From Tomitella fengzijianii (lineage in GTDB: Bacteria > Actinomycetota > Actinomycetes > Mycobacteriales > Mycobacteriaceae), in NCBI RefSeq assembly GCF_007559025.1, contig NZ_CP041765.1, positions 2,166,679-2,230,678 on the forward strand: a stretch of DNA of 64,000 nucleotides. The letters are read 5' to 3'. The notes beneath the pieces were generated by a model that was given only the letters and a program-made list of their open reading frames with translations, was not told the DNA's origin and made no database searches. The position numbers and the translations under genes are program-made. This document shows positions 19,096-28,262 of this stretch, piece after piece (positions within the stretch are counted from its first letter, which is position 1; each line of letters begins with the position of its first letter).

Positions 19096-20666
19096 GCGCG
19101 AGTTACTGGCACGCTCGTGGGGTGCGTCGATCAGGCAAGTACCCGTTGACCGGGATCGCCCTCGTGGGGTTGGCGTTGTCGGGGTGCGCGGCGGGTCCGT
19201 CGATCCCGCCGGACTACGCGGTCGCCGGCCAGGCCCAGGGGTCGCCCGCCGAGCCGACCACCTCCGCGCCTCCTCCGCCTCCGCAGGCCGGGGTCCCGCA
19301 GAAGGAGCCGCGCTGGCGGCCGTGCCGCACCGACCCCACCGCGGGACTGCCGCCGGGGCCGGACGGGCTCGTCATCGAGTGCGCGACCATCACCGGCCCT
19401 CTGGACCCGGCCACCTCGCAGTCGGACGTCGGCATCGACCTGACCCGGGCACGCACCGCGGCCACCCCAGAAGATGCGGCCCCGCTGGTCTTGATGGCGG
19501 GCAGCGGCCAGTCGTCGCGCAGCGCCCTCGCCGGCCTCGCCACCGGTACGGGCGGCCCGGTGGTGGACGCGCGCCCGGTGGTCGCCGTCGACCGGCGCGG
19601 AACGGGCCCGTCGACGGACCCGGCCTGCTTCGCCGACACCGACGCCGCCGACCTCACCGCCGCCGGCCGTGGCGGCGATCCGGTCGCCCGCGCGCAGTCG
19701 ATGATGGACACCGTCAACCGCGTGACCGTCTCGTGCACCGACGTGCTGCGTCCGGCCGTCGACGCCTTCGACGCCGTGCATGCCGCCTCCGACATCGACA
19801 CGCTCCGCAACTACTGGGGCGTCGACAAGATCGACCTGCTCACCCTGGGCGACGCATCCGACGCGGCGATGGCCTATCAGGCGAACCTGCCCGGGCACCT
19901 GGCACGCGTCGCCATGGACTCGCCCGGCCCGTTCCGCGTCGACGCCGCGACCACCGCCGAGCGCCGGGCCCAGTCCGGCCAGGCCGCGTTCGCCCGCTTC
20001 GTCTCCGACTGCACCGCCACGGACTGCGCCGCGGGGCCCGACCCGGCGCGCACGCTGGACACCCTGGTCGCCTCGGCGCAGATGGGCCTCATCCGGGGGG
20101 TGAGCGACGGATCGGTGCTCACCGTGGTCCGCCAGACGCTGGCCGACGCCGCGCTGCCCTGGGACCGGCGGGTGGCCAGGCTCGGCGACCTCATCGGCGG
20201 GGCGGCCGGCGGCGACGTCGACACGCTGCGCGTCTTCGCCGACGCGCAGGCGATCACCAGCGGCGGATTCGTGGCCCGATGCAGCGACGCCCCGCCCCCC
20301 GCCACTCCGGACCAATCGCACACCGCGCAGACCGACTGGGCGGACAAGTACCCCGTGTTCGGCGCAGACGCCGCGGTCCGGATGCTCACCTGCTCGTCCT
20401 GGCCCTCCCACCAGGAGCCGGATCCGCCCGAGGGCTTCGACGTGCCGGTTCTGCTGTTCTCCGGCGCCGCCGACACCGTGGTCGGCGCCGGCGCGGTCGA
20501 TTCGGTGTCGGCGGCGATCGCGCGCACCGGGTCGCCCGCGTCCACCGTGACCTGGGAAGGGGTGGGGCACGGGGCACTGTGGGGATCCGGCTGCGCCGTC
20601 GACCAGCTCAGCCGCTACCTCGCCGACGCCTCGATCCCCCCCGGCGGCACGGCCTGCCCGGTCTGA
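19092..20666 (+). CDS. Exported alpha/beta-hydrolase lipoprotein (TAP/SlpE-like)
   Basis: A 524-residue secreted hydrolase of the tripeptidyl-aminopeptidase type. A signal peptide ends in lipobox LSGC (Cys32 with the GTG 19092 start), so it is probably a lipoprotein. GTG at 19122 would give a shorter signal; 19092 is favoured by the GTGA overlap with the previous stop. The C-terminal TAP domain has Asp in LLFSGAADTVVG and His in GVGHGALWG. The expected nucleophile elbow GxSxG is not standard: the equivalent place reads LGDASDAAMAY. Activity is therefore uncertain. The position equals mycobacterial Rv2672. Confidence 0.85.
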   Translation: MSASYWHARGVRRSGKYPLTGIALVGLALSGCAAGPSIPPDYAVAGQAQGSPAEPTTSAPPPPPQAGVPQKEPRWRPCRTDPTAGLPPGPDGLVIECATITGPLDPATSQSDVGIDLTRARTAATPEDAAPLVLMAGSGQSSRSALAGLATGTGGPVVDARPVVAVDRRGTGPSTDPACFADTDAADLTAAGRGGDPVARAQSMMDTVNRVTVSCTDVLRPAVDAFDAVHAASDIDTLRNYWGVDKIDLLTLGDASDAAMAYQANLPGHLARVAMDSPGPFRVDAATTAERRAQSGQAAFARFVSDCTATDCAAGPDPARTLDTLVASAQMGLIRGVSDGSVLTVVRQTLADAALPWDRRVARLGDLIGGAAGGDVDTLRVFADAQAITSGGFVARCSDAPPPATPDQSHTAQTDWADKYPVFGADAAVRMLTCSSWPSHQEPDPPEGFDVPVLLFSGAADTVVGAGAVDSVSAAIARTGSPASTVTWEGVGHGALWGSGCAVDQLSRYLADASIPPGGTACPV

Positions 20667-20816
20667 TCCGCCCGGTCCGATCCGGTGCGGCCGGGCACCT
20701 GAGAGCCCGCGGCCGGGACCCCGCGCGCCTCCGCGCGGCCGTTTCCGACGTGCGGCCTCGGTCACGGACGGGGTGTCCCGGCGCACCCTCGCACCGATAC
20801 GCGATACCGTGCACCC

Positions 20817-22196
20817 GTGCCGTCGACCGATCTCCTCCTGCCCCGCACCGCGTGGACCCGCGCCGCGGCGATCAAGGCCGCCATGTGGCCGATCGCCGTG
20901 TTCACCGTGCTCCACCGCGTGCTCTCGCTGGCAGTGCAGGGGGCGCACACCGATGACTTCAACCCCGTCTACGACGCGGCATGGCGGTTCTGGCAGAACC
21001 TGCCGATCTACGGCGGCGACCTCGACACCGTCACCCCGCACTACCTGTATCCGCCCGGGGGGACTCTGCTTCTCTCCCCGCTGGGGCTGGTCAACTACGA
21101 GTGGTCGCGGTGGCTGTTCATCGCCGCCAACGCCGTGGCGATCATCATCGCCGGCTACCTGCTGCTGCGCCTGTTCGGCTACGGCATCCGGTCCGTGGCC
21201 GCACCCGTGCTGCTGTTCGCGATGTTCTTCACCGAGACCGTGTCGAACACGCTCGTCTTCAGCAATGTCAACGGGATCGTCCTGCTGTGCGAGGTCCTGT
21301 TCATCACGCTGATGGTGCGCGGGCACCACCTGTGGGCCGGTGTGCCGATAGGCCTGACCATCGCGATCAAGCCGGTGCTGGCGCCGATCCTGCTGCTGCC
21401 GCTGCTCAAAAAGCAGTGGCGCCCGTTCGTCGCGGCCATCGGCATCCCGCTGATCCTCAACGCCGCCGCGTGGCCGCTGATCACCGACTCGGCCGAGTTC
21501 ATCAAGCACACGCTCCCCTACCTCACCGAGGCGCGCGACTACTTCAACAGCGCGCTCGTCGGCGCGGGCGCCTATTTCGGGGTCGCGGAGCCGCTCGTGT
21601 GGGTGGTGCGGATCCTGCTGGGACTGACGGTGCTCGGGTCGCTGTACCTGCTCTTCCGGTTCCACCGCTCGGACGAGCTGTACTACCTGTGCACCGGCTC
21701 GGGGGTGCTGCTCACGGCGTCGTTCCTGCTGGGGTCGCTGGGTCAGCAGTACTACTCGATGCTCGTCTTCCCGCTCATGATGACCGTGGTGCTGCGCAAC
21801 TCCGTGGTGCGCACGTGGCCGGCCTGGGTGGCGGCCTACCTGTTCCTCAGCTTCGACAGCTGGTATTCCTCGCGGTTCATCATGACCGGCAAGACCATCG
21901 AATCGTTGCGCGCCACCTTCGGCTGGGCGCTGCTGCTGGTGGTCGTCTTCACGGTGCTCCTCAACCGGTACCTCACCGCACGGGCGCAGGGCAGGCTGGA
22001 CGGCGGCATCGACCCGCTGCCGCCCCGCGCCGCGGATACCGACACCGCCGTCGCGCCCGGCCCCGCACGGACCGACTCCGACCGGCGCGACGGCCGTGCG
22101 GACGCAGCGCGCGCGGCGGACCGCGGACCGGATATCCCGGGCGCGGATTCCGGCGATGGCCCGGCGGGTGCACAGAGTATTACCGTGGGGACATGA
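20817..22196 (+). CDS. aftC: Arabinofuranosyltransferase AftC-like (GT-C)
   Basis: A 459-residue polytopic glycosyltransferase with about ten hydrophobic helices. The GT-C loop acidic motif is at D46-D47 in HTDDFNPVYDA. AftC uses decaprenyl-phosphoarabinose to add the alpha-1,3 branch in arabinogalactan and lipoarabinomannan, on the outer face of the membrane. The cytosolic C-terminal tail (about 400-459) is charged and of low complexity. Start GTG at 20817; the stop overlaps the msrB start (ATGA). Order and motif both match the mycobacterial locus. Confidence 0.9.
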   Translation: MPSTDLLLPRTAWTRAAAIKAAMWPIAVFTVLHRVLSLAVQGAHTDDFNPVYDAAWRFWQNLPIYGGDLDTVTPHYLYPPGGTLLLSPLGLVNYEWSRWLFIAANAVAIIIAGYLLLRLFGYGIRSVAAPVLLFAMFFTETVSNTLVFSNVNGIVLLCEVLFITLMVRGHHLWAGVPIGLTIAIKPVLAPILLLPLLKKQWRPFVAAIGIPLILNAAAWPLITDSAEFIKHTLPYLTEARDYFNSALVGAGAYFGVAEPLVWVVRILLGLTVLGSLYLLFRFHRSDELYYLCTGSGVLLTASFLLGSLGQQYYSMLVFPLMMTVVLRNSVVRTWPAWVAAYLFLSFDSWYSSRFIMTGKTIESLRATFGWALLLVVVFTVLLNRYLTARAQGRLDGGIDPLPPRAADTDTAVAPGPARTDSDRRDGRADAARAADRGPDIPGADSGDGPAGAQSITVGT

Positions 22197-22612
22197 CTTC
22201 CGGACAGTTGCCGATCCCCCAGGTAGAGCGCACCGATGCGGAGTGGCGCGCACAACTGACACCCGACGAGTACGCGGTGCTGCGCCAGGCCGGCACCGAA
22301 CGCCCGTTCGTCGGCGAGTACACCGACACCACGGATGAGGGCGTCTACGAGTGCCGCGCGTGCGGCGCAGAGTTGTTCCGCAGCACCGAGAAGTTCCACT
22401 CGCACTGCGGGTGGCCGTCGTTCTTCGACCCCGCCGAATCCGACGCCGTGGTCCTCCGCGAGGACGCGAGCATGGGCATGGTGCGCACGGAGGTGCTGTG
22501 CCGCGACTGCCACAGCCACCTGGGGCACCTTTTCAACGGGGAGGGCTACCCGACGCCCACCGACCAGCGGTACTGCATCAACTCGATCTCACTGCGTCTC
22601 AAGCAGGCATAA
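22193..22612 (+). CDS. msrB: Peptide-methionine (R)-S-oxide reductase
   Basis: A 139-residue MsrB. Zinc ligands are C54, C57, C103 and C106. The catalytic Cys is C128 in RYCINS, and a possible resolving Cys is C72 in HCGWPSF. All core motifs are present at normal family length. It repairs methionine-R-sulfoxide in proteins. ATG at 22193 overlaps the aftC stop, so the two genes are translationally coupled despite unrelated roles. Confidence 0.96.
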   Translation: MTSGQLPIPQVERTDAEWRAQLTPDEYAVLRQAGTERPFVGEYTDTTDEGVYECRACGAELFRSTEKFHSHCGWPSFFDPAESDAVVLREDASMGMVRTEVLCRDCHSHLGHLFNGEGYPTPTDQRYCINSISLRLKQA

Positions 22613-22701
22613 CCCGGCGCCGCCCCGCCGGGGGCCGCGCCGGGCCATGCCGTGCGGTCAGGCCGTGCCGGGTCGGGTCGCGTCGGGCGCGGTACTCCGG
22701 C

Positions 22702-23397
22702 TCAGGGCAGGGCTTCGATGAGCCGGGCTGCGGGCACGCGCGGTCCGGTGAAGAACGGGATCTCCTCGCGCACGTGCAGCCGGGCCTCGCTGGCGCGCAG
22801 ATCACGCATGAGGTCGACGATGTCGGCCAGCACCGGGCCTTCGAACGCGAGGATCCACTCGTAATCGCCCAGCGCGAACGCCGGCACCGTGTTGGCGCGC
22901 ACGTCCGGGTAGGCGCGGGCACCCATGCCGTGCTCGGCGAGCATGCGCCGCCGGTCATCGTCGGGCAGCACGTACCAGTCGTACGAGCGGACGAAGGGGT
23001 ACACGCAGACGTAGTCGCCCGGATCCTCGCCCGCGATGAAGGCGGGCACGTGGCTCTTGTTGAACTCGGCGGGCCGGTGCAGCGCGGCGTTGCTCCAATA
23101 CGGGGTGCTCGCCCGCCCCAGTGCGGTCGTGCGGCGCAGGTCCGAGTACACCTGCTGCAAGTCCTCGATCCGCTCCGCGTGCGTCCACATCATCCAATCG
23201 GCCTCGGCGCGCATCCCCTGGATGTCGTAGAGCCCGCGCAGCTCGACGCCGCGGCCCTCGAGGCCGCCGAAGAACTCCTCCGCCTCGGCGATCGCGGCCG
23301 CTCGGTCCGCGCCCAGCTCGCCCGGCGTCACATGGAACACCGAGAACATCAGGTAGCGGATGGTGGAATTGAGCTTCGCGTAGTCGAGTTTCGCCAT
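22702..23397 (-). CDS. hemQ: Coproheme decarboxylase (chlorite dismutase fold)
   Basis: A 231-residue HemQ/ChdC that decarboxylates coproheme III to heme b with peroxide, the last step of the actinobacterial coproporphyrin pathway. The proximal heme ligand is H156 (MLAEHGMG). The catalytic Tyr is Y133 in [10 protein letters not shown], and the conserved [15 protein letters not shown] follows. There is no distal Arg of true chlorite dismutases in the usual context. It ends the hemE-hemY-hemQ run, 59 bases after hemY. Confidence 0.95.
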   Translation of the reverse strand: MAKLDYAKLNSTIRYLMFSVFHVTPGELGADRAAAIAEAEEFFGGLEGRGVELRGLYDIQGMRAEADWMMWTHAERIEDLQQVYSDLRRTTALGRASTPYWSNAALHRPAEFNKSHVPAFIAGEDPGDYVCVYPFVRSYDWYVLPDDDRRRMLAEHGMGARAYPDVRANTVPAFALGDYEWILAFEGPVLADIVDLMRDLRASEARLHVREEIPFFTGPRVPAARLIEALP

Positions 23398-23456
23398 GCC
23401 CTCATCCTGCCACCGACGACGCGGCCGGGGCCGTAGCGGCCGTCACACGGCCGGAC

Positions 23457-24953
23457 TCACCGCGTGATATCCGCCACGACCGATTCGGCCGCGGCGCGCG
23501 CGCCGCCGATGCACGCGGGCACGCCCACGCCGTGCCAGGCGCTGCCGGCGACGCCGAGCGCCGGCACCGCCGCGACCGCCGACTCGACCGCGGCGACACG
23601 GTCGCCGTGGCCCGCGCCGTACTGCGGCAGCCCGCCCCGCCAGCGCTGCACGTGTATGTCCACCGGCGCGTCGTCGACGCCCAGCAAGGCGCGCAGATCG
23701 CTGCGGGCCCGTGCGACCAGGTCCGCGTCGGGCTCGCCGACGACCTCCGCCGCTCCGTAGCGGCCGTAGGACAGCCGGAGCAGCCGGACCCCGGCCGTGC
23801 CGGCGGGCGCCAGGTGCGGCCACTTGTTGCTCGACAGCGTGCAGGCCTTGGCGTCCACCCCGCGTTCGCCGGTGGCCACCAGCACCCCCGAAGCGTCGGG
23901 AAGTTCCGTCTCGAACGGCAAGGCCAGGGCGACGACGGCGGAATCGGCGACCGGTATCCGCGCGGCATCGGCGGCCGCCGCGGGGACCGGGACGCGCAAC
24001 AGCTCCGCCGCCCGGGGGGCCGGCAGGGCCAGGATCAACGCGTCGGCGTGCACCGACCGCCCGCCGTACTGCGCGCCGCCCGAACCACCCGAACCATCAG
24101 GGCCGGTTCCGCCGTCGACGACGAGCCGCCACGCACCGTCCGCGGATCCGCGCGTCCTCTCCACCGCGGTGACCGCCGTGCGCATGCGGATCGTCGCCCC
24201 GCTCTGCCGGGCGAGCGCGTCGACGAGCCCCGAGTAGCCGCCGCGCAGCGCACCGAACACCGGCCCGGCGGCCGCGTTCCGGCGGGACTCCGCCGAGGCC
24301 GCGGCCACTGCGCGCGCCAGCGACGGCGCACCGTCGTCGAGCGCCCGGGCCAGGCCCGGCAGCGCCGCCCGCACGCCGATGGTCGCGGCCGAGCCCGAGT
24401 ACACGCCGCCCAGCAGCGGGTCCACGCAGCGCTCCACCACGGCGGCGCCGTAGCGGCTCCGCACCAGCTCCCCCACCGTGATGTCGGCGCCGGGCTCCCA
24501 CGTCATCGGGGCCGCGTCGCGCCGCGCCGCCTCGGCGGCGGACGCGCCCAGCAGGCCGGACAGCGACGCCGGATCGGCCGGGATCCCCATCAGCGTGTCC
24601 TTCGGCACTGCGTGCAGCCGCCCGCCGGCGCGCAGCATCGGCGAGCGGCCGGCGGGGTGCACCGTCTCACCGCTCAGCCCCAGCTCCGCAAGCAGGTCGG
24701 GCACCTCCGGGCGGCGGGCGAGGAAGGCCTCTGCGCCCACCTCCATGGGGACGCCGCCCAGCCGCACGGTGCGAAGCTTGCCGCCGAGCCTTCCCGACGA
24801 CTCGAACAGCTCGATGCGGCAGTCGCCGCCCAGCAGCGACCGGACGCGGTGCGCCGCCGCGAGCCCGCTCACCCCGGCGCCGACGACGGCGACACGCGGC
24901 CCGCCGCCCACGCCGTTCCCAGGGGCCGAGGCCGTCCAGTCCCGATCCGCCAT
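23457..24953 (-). CDS. hemY: Coproporphyrinogen III oxidase / protoporphyrinogen oxidase (CgoX, HemY type)
   Basis: A 498-residue FAD-dependent amine-oxidase-fold enzyme. It has dinucleotide motif AVVGAGVSGLAAA near the N-terminus, then the ESSGRLGGKLRT block, and ends in the VGVPACIGGA region. In Actinobacteria this enzyme oxidises coproporphyrinogen III to coproporphyrin III. ATG at 24953 overlaps the hemE stop by one base (TGATG), so I prefer it to the six-residue-longer frame start. It is soluble, with no membrane segment seen. Confidence 0.94.
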   Translation of the reverse strand: MADRDWTASAPGNGVGGGPRVAVVGAGVSGLAAAHRVRSLLGGDCRIELFESSGRLGGKLRTVRLGGVPMEVGAEAFLARRPEVPDLLAELGLSGETVHPAGRSPMLRAGGRLHAVPKDTLMGIPADPASLSGLLGASAAEAARRDAAPMTWEPGADITVGELVRSRYGAAVVERCVDPLLGGVYSGSAATIGVRAALPGLARALDDGAPSLARAVAAASAESRRNAAAGPVFGALRGGYSGLVDALARQSGATIRMRTAVTAVERTRGSADGAWRLVVDGGTGPDGSGGSGGAQYGGRSVHADALILALPAPRAAELLRVPVPAAAADAARIPVADSAVVALALPFETELPDASGVLVATGERGVDAKACTLSSNKWPHLAPAGTAGVRLLRLSYGRYGAAEVVGEPDADLVARARSDLRALLGVDDAPVDIHVQRWRGGLPQYGAGHGDRVAAVESAVAAVPALGVAGSAWHGVGVPACIGGARAAAESVVADITR

Positions 24954-26086
24954 CAGTACTCGTGCACCCACTCCACGAGGCGTGTGAGCATGTCCGGATC
25001 CGTATCCGGGAGCACCCCGTGCCCCAGGTTGAAGATGTGCCCTGCCGCTCCGTTCCGCACGGCCCGTTCACCCGCGTCGAGCACCTCGACGGCCTTCCGG
25101 CGCACGGTCGCCGCGTCGGCGAAGAGCACCGCCGGGTCCAGGTTTCCCTGCAGCGCCTGCCCGCCGCCGATCCGTCGGGCCGCCTCGTCGAGCGGCACGC
25201 GCCAGTCGACGCCCACCACGTCGGCGCCCGCGTCCGCCATCTCCGCCAACAGCTCCCCCGTGCCCACGCCGAAGTGGATCCGCGGTATCCCGGCGCCGGC
25301 CACTTCGGCGAACACGCGCTCAGAATGCGGCTTCACGTACTCGCGGTAGTCCGCGAGCGACAACGCGCCCGCCCAGGAATCGAACAGCTGCACCGCGTCG
25401 ACGCCCGCGTCGATCTGCGCGCGCAGGAACGTGATCGTGTTGTCCGTCAGCAGGCCCATGAGGGCGTGCCAGGTGTCCGGCTCGCCGTACATCAGCGCCT
25501 TGGTGTGCTCGTGATTGCGGCTGGGACCGCCCTCCACCAAGTAGGACGCCAGCGTGAACGGCGCACCGGCGAACCCCACCAGCGGCACCTGCCCCAGCTC
25601 GCCCACCAGTAGCCGGATCGTCTCGGCCACGGGCCCCACCTGCTCGGTCACCAGCCGCGGCAACGCGTCCACCTCGGCACGCGTGCGCACCGACTCCGCC
25701 ATGACCGGGCCGCGGCCCGCCACGATGTCCAGGTCCACCCCCGCCGCCTTGAGCGGCACGACGATGTCCGAGAACAGCACCGCGGCGTCGACGTCGTGCC
25801 TGCGCACCGGCTGCAGCGTGATCTCGCAGGCGAGGTCCGGGGTGAAGCACGATTCGAGCATGCCGATGCCTTCCCGCACCCGCCGGTACTCGGGGAGCGA
25901 GCGGCCCGCCTGCCGCATGAACCACACGGGGCGGCGCGTGGGCGTTCGCCCCTGGGCGGCGGCGATCAAGGGGGCCTCGGCGAGGCTGCGCCGGGCAGAG
26001 CCGCGGACAGCGTCGCGCCGGGCGGGCGCCGGCCGGACGGCAGGCGGCGTCGCGGCGTCGGATGCGGAGGTCGGGGTGTCTGCCAT
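24953..26086 (-). CDS. hemE: Uroporphyrinogen decarboxylase
   Basis: A 377-residue enzyme that decarboxylates uroporphyrinogen III to coproporphyrinogen III. The substrate motif [14 protein letters not shown] and the downstream [11 protein letters not shown] and [10 protein letters not shown] blocks are all present. The first 45 residues are an Ala/Arg-rich extension typical of actinobacterial HemE. ATG at 26086 is chosen; upstream the frame remains open without family similarity. It heads the heme operon hemE-hemY-hemQ. Confidence 0.95.
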   Translation of the reverse strand: MADTPTSASDAATPPAVRPAPARRDAVRGSARRSLAEAPLIAAAQGRTPTRRPVWFMRQAGRSLPEYRRVREGIGMLESCFTPDLACEITLQPVRRHDVDAAVLFSDIVVPLKAAGVDLDIVAGRGPVMAESVRTRAEVDALPRLVTEQVGPVAETIRLLVGELGQVPLVGFAGAPFTLASYLVEGGPSRNHEHTKALMYGEPDTWHALMGLLTDNTITFLRAQIDAGVDAVQLFDSWAGALSLADYREYVKPHSERVFAEVAGAGIPRIHFGVGTGELLAEMADAGADVVGVDWRVPLDEAARRIGGGQALQGNLDPAVLFADAATVRRKAVEVLDAGERAVRNGAAGHIFNLGHGVLPDTDPDMLTRLVEWVHEY

Positions 26087-26275
26087 GGTCACATCATCTC
26101 CCGGTATCGGTTCGCCGCGGAAATCGGCGGGAGCGCACGTCCCCTGCAAGCGTGCCATGCCGCCCGGCGGCACCGGTGCACGGCGGATCACAGGGCCGGG
26201 CCCGCGGCGGATCCGTATACTCATCGGCGCGCCTCCCCGGCCTCCGGGTACAAGGGGTTTAGCGTCCGTGGCGTG

Positions 26276-26866
26276 ATGACTTCCGGACTGCAGGCGGAAC
26301 CCGCGGTCTTTCGCGTCGCCGTCGACGCGATGAACTCCACGACGGTCCGCCGCGAGATCGAACTCGGGCCCATCCGCCCGCCCCAGCGCCTGGCCCCCTA
26401 CAGCTACGCGGTCGGCGCCGAGGTGCGCCACGACGATTCGGCCCCCGTACCCGAACAGGCCGAGGGCGACGCCTTCGGCCGGCTGATCCTGCTGTACGAC
26501 CCGCAGGGGGACGACGCCTGGAACGGCACGTTCCGGCTGGTGTCGTACGTGCAGGCCGACCTCGACTCCGCCGTCGCCTCCGACCCGCTCCTGCCCGAGG
26601 TGGCCTGGAGCTGGCTGCAGGAGGCATTGCAGCAGCGCGGCGTGGTGATCAATTCGCTCGGCGGTACGGTCACGTCCACCACCTCGGTGCGCTACGGGGA
26701 CATCGCGGGCCCGCCGCGCGCGCATCAGCTGGAGATGCGCGCCTCATGGACCCCCGACCAGGCCGCGATCACCGCGCACGTGGAGGCCTTCTGCGAACTG
26801 CTGGCGAACGCCGCGGGCCTGCCGCCGGAGGGCGTCACGGAGTTGGGAGCGCGCGGCCGCTCCTGA
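26276..26866 (+). CDS. DUF3000 family protein
   Basis: A 196-residue soluble protein of the actinobacterial DUF3000 family. It opens with the conserved [32 protein letters not shown] and GRLILLYDP blocks. The function is unknown. It lies divergent from hemE and, in related genomes, directly before RNase D. Here a hydrolase and an acyltransferase separate the two. ATG at 26276 (or GTG 26273) starts the family homology. Its last 32 bases overlap the convergent hydrolase gene. Confidence 0.85.
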   Translation: MTSGLQAEPAVFRVAVDAMNSTTVRREIELGPIRPPQRLAPYSYAVGAEVRHDDSAPVPEQAEGDAFGRLILLYDPQGDDAWNGTFRLVSYVQADLDSAVASDPLLPEVAWSWLQEALQQRGVVINSLGGTVTSTTSVRYGDIAGPPRAHQLEMRASWTPDQAAITAHVEAFCELLANAAGLPPEGVTELGARGRS

Positions 26867-28076
26867 GCAGCGACCACTCCAGGAAGCGCGCCGCCTGCCG
26901 GATCACGGCCACCGTGCGTACCGACGGGAAGACGTCGAAGGCGTGCTGGGCTCCGGGGATCTCCGCATACACCACCGGTTGCCGGGATTCCGCGCGCAGC
27001 TTCTCCGCGAAGATCCGCGCCTCCTGTGCCGGGATGAACACGTCGTTGCTCCCGTGCACGACGAGGAACGGCGGAGCATCCGCGGTGAGGTGCGCCAGCG
27101 GCGACGCCGCGCGGTAGGCGGACGGGAACTCCGCGCCGCGGCCCAGCACGATCGGGCTCAGCGGCGAGTGCACCCGTTTGCTGGTGGCCCTGATGCCGGT
27201 CTCGGCGGCGAAGTCGTAGACGCCGTACATCGGCACGGCCGCCTGCACGGCCACGTCCTGATCCTCGAAGCCTGGCTGCAGATCCATGTCATGACCGGTG
27301 AGGGCGGTCATCGCGGTCAGATGCCCGCCGGCGGATCCGCCTGTGACGGCGATGAACTCCGGGTCGGCACCCAGATCCGCGGCGTTGGCGCGCAGCCAGG
27401 CGACGGCCTTCTTCACCGCGATCAGGTGTTCAGGCCAGCGCGCCCGGGGCGAGAGCGGATAGTTCACCGCCGCGCACACCCACCCGCGGGAGGCCATCTC
27501 CTGCATGAGCGGAATGCCCTGCTGATCCTTGTTGCCGATGACCCACCCGCCGCCGTGGATCTGCAGCAGGATCGGCGCGCCGCCCGGGCTGTCGCCGCGG
27601 CTGTAGACGTTGAGGCGCGTGCGCTTGGAACCGTCCCCGTAGGTGAGGTTGCGCCGGCGCACCACGCCGGGGCGCGCCATCCGGAACGGGTTGACCAGCG
27701 CCCGGTACGGGATCGCCGTGTCCACAGCCGGAAGCCGGTCCATGATCGCCAGGTCCTCGCCGCTCAGGTCGGCGTCGAACGCGTCCGCCACCGCCCCGCC
27801 CGCGCGCCGGCTGAGGGCCAGCGACGCCCCGAACCCCGCGGCCGCCGCCGCGCCGAAGGCGAGACCCGCCTTGTCCCCCCGGCCGCGCAGCCCGCGGCGG
27901 ATCACGTGCTGGGCGTTGTCGGCCGCGAGCGCCGCCAGCGCGTGCGGCGCCAGCTCCGCGCCCAGCCAACCGCCGAACATCGCGAACACCGAGGTCGCCA
28001 TCTCCTTGGGCGGCGCAAGCACGTCCGCCGCCACCGCGGCCGCCGCCGCCTGCCTGATCAGATACCCGTTGGCCAT
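26835..28076 (-). CDS. Alpha/beta hydrolase, hormone-sensitive-lipase type esterase
   Basis: A 413-residue esterase of the HSL/lipase-IV group. The oxyanion motif is HGGGWVIGN and the nucleophile is in GGSAGGH. Asp lies in VVHGSNDVFIP and His in GAQHAFDVF. The N-terminal 130 residues hold hydrophobic helices and may attach it to the membrane, as in mycobacterial LipO/LipC-like proteins. ATG at 28076 begins MANGYLIRQA; upstream codons show no similarity. It is divergent from a wax ester/TAG synthase gene, suggesting linked lipid turnover. Confidence 0.88.
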   Translation of the reverse strand: MANGYLIRQAAAAAVAADVLAPPKEMATSVFAMFGGWLGAELAPHALAALAADNAQHVIRRGLRGRGDKAGLAFGAAAAAGFGASLALSRRAGGAVADAFDADLSGEDLAIMDRLPAVDTAIPYRALVNPFRMARPGVVRRRNLTYGDGSKRTRLNVYSRGDSPGGAPILLQIHGGGWVIGNKDQQGIPLMQEMASRGWVCAAVNYPLSPRARWPEHLIAVKKAVAWLRANAADLGADPEFIAVTGGSAGGHLTAMTALTGHDMDLQPGFEDQDVAVQAAVPMYGVYDFAAETGIRATSKRVHSPLSPIVLGRGAEFPSAYRAASPLAHLTADAPPFLVVHGSNDVFIPAQEARIFAEKLRAESRQPVVYAEIPGAQHAFDVFPSVRTVAVIRQAARFLEWSLLRSGRALPTP

Positions 28077-28173
28077 GGACCCGACGATAACGTGTTCCGG
28101 TCGCGGTCGACGCCGGTCTCGATCGGGGCCGGCCGTCGCAGCGCACGCGGCCGGCGCCGGGCGGACTGTGAAC

Positions 28174-28219
28174 AGTGACCGATATCCAAGGGCAGTCACT
28201 ATTTTTCAAGGGCGGTGAC
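28174..28219. promoter_or_regulatory. Repeat elements upstream of wax ester/TAG synthase
   Basis: Two direct repeats, AAGGGCAGTCAC (28188-28199) and AAGGGCGGTGAC (28208-28219), start 20 bases apart, about two helical turns. An inverted pair AGTGAC/GTCACT lies at 28174-28179 and 28195-28200. The element sits between divergent lipid genes, so it may be an operator. The binding protein is unknown. Confidence 0.35.
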
Positions 28220-28262
28220 CATACACTGCGCGACTCCGATGTCGACCCACTACGATCAAGGC

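Noticed and set aside
19131-22262. Long reverse open frame of over 1000 codons
   Set aside because: It lies opposite the hydrolase and aftC, which have strong family motifs. It is a composition artefact.
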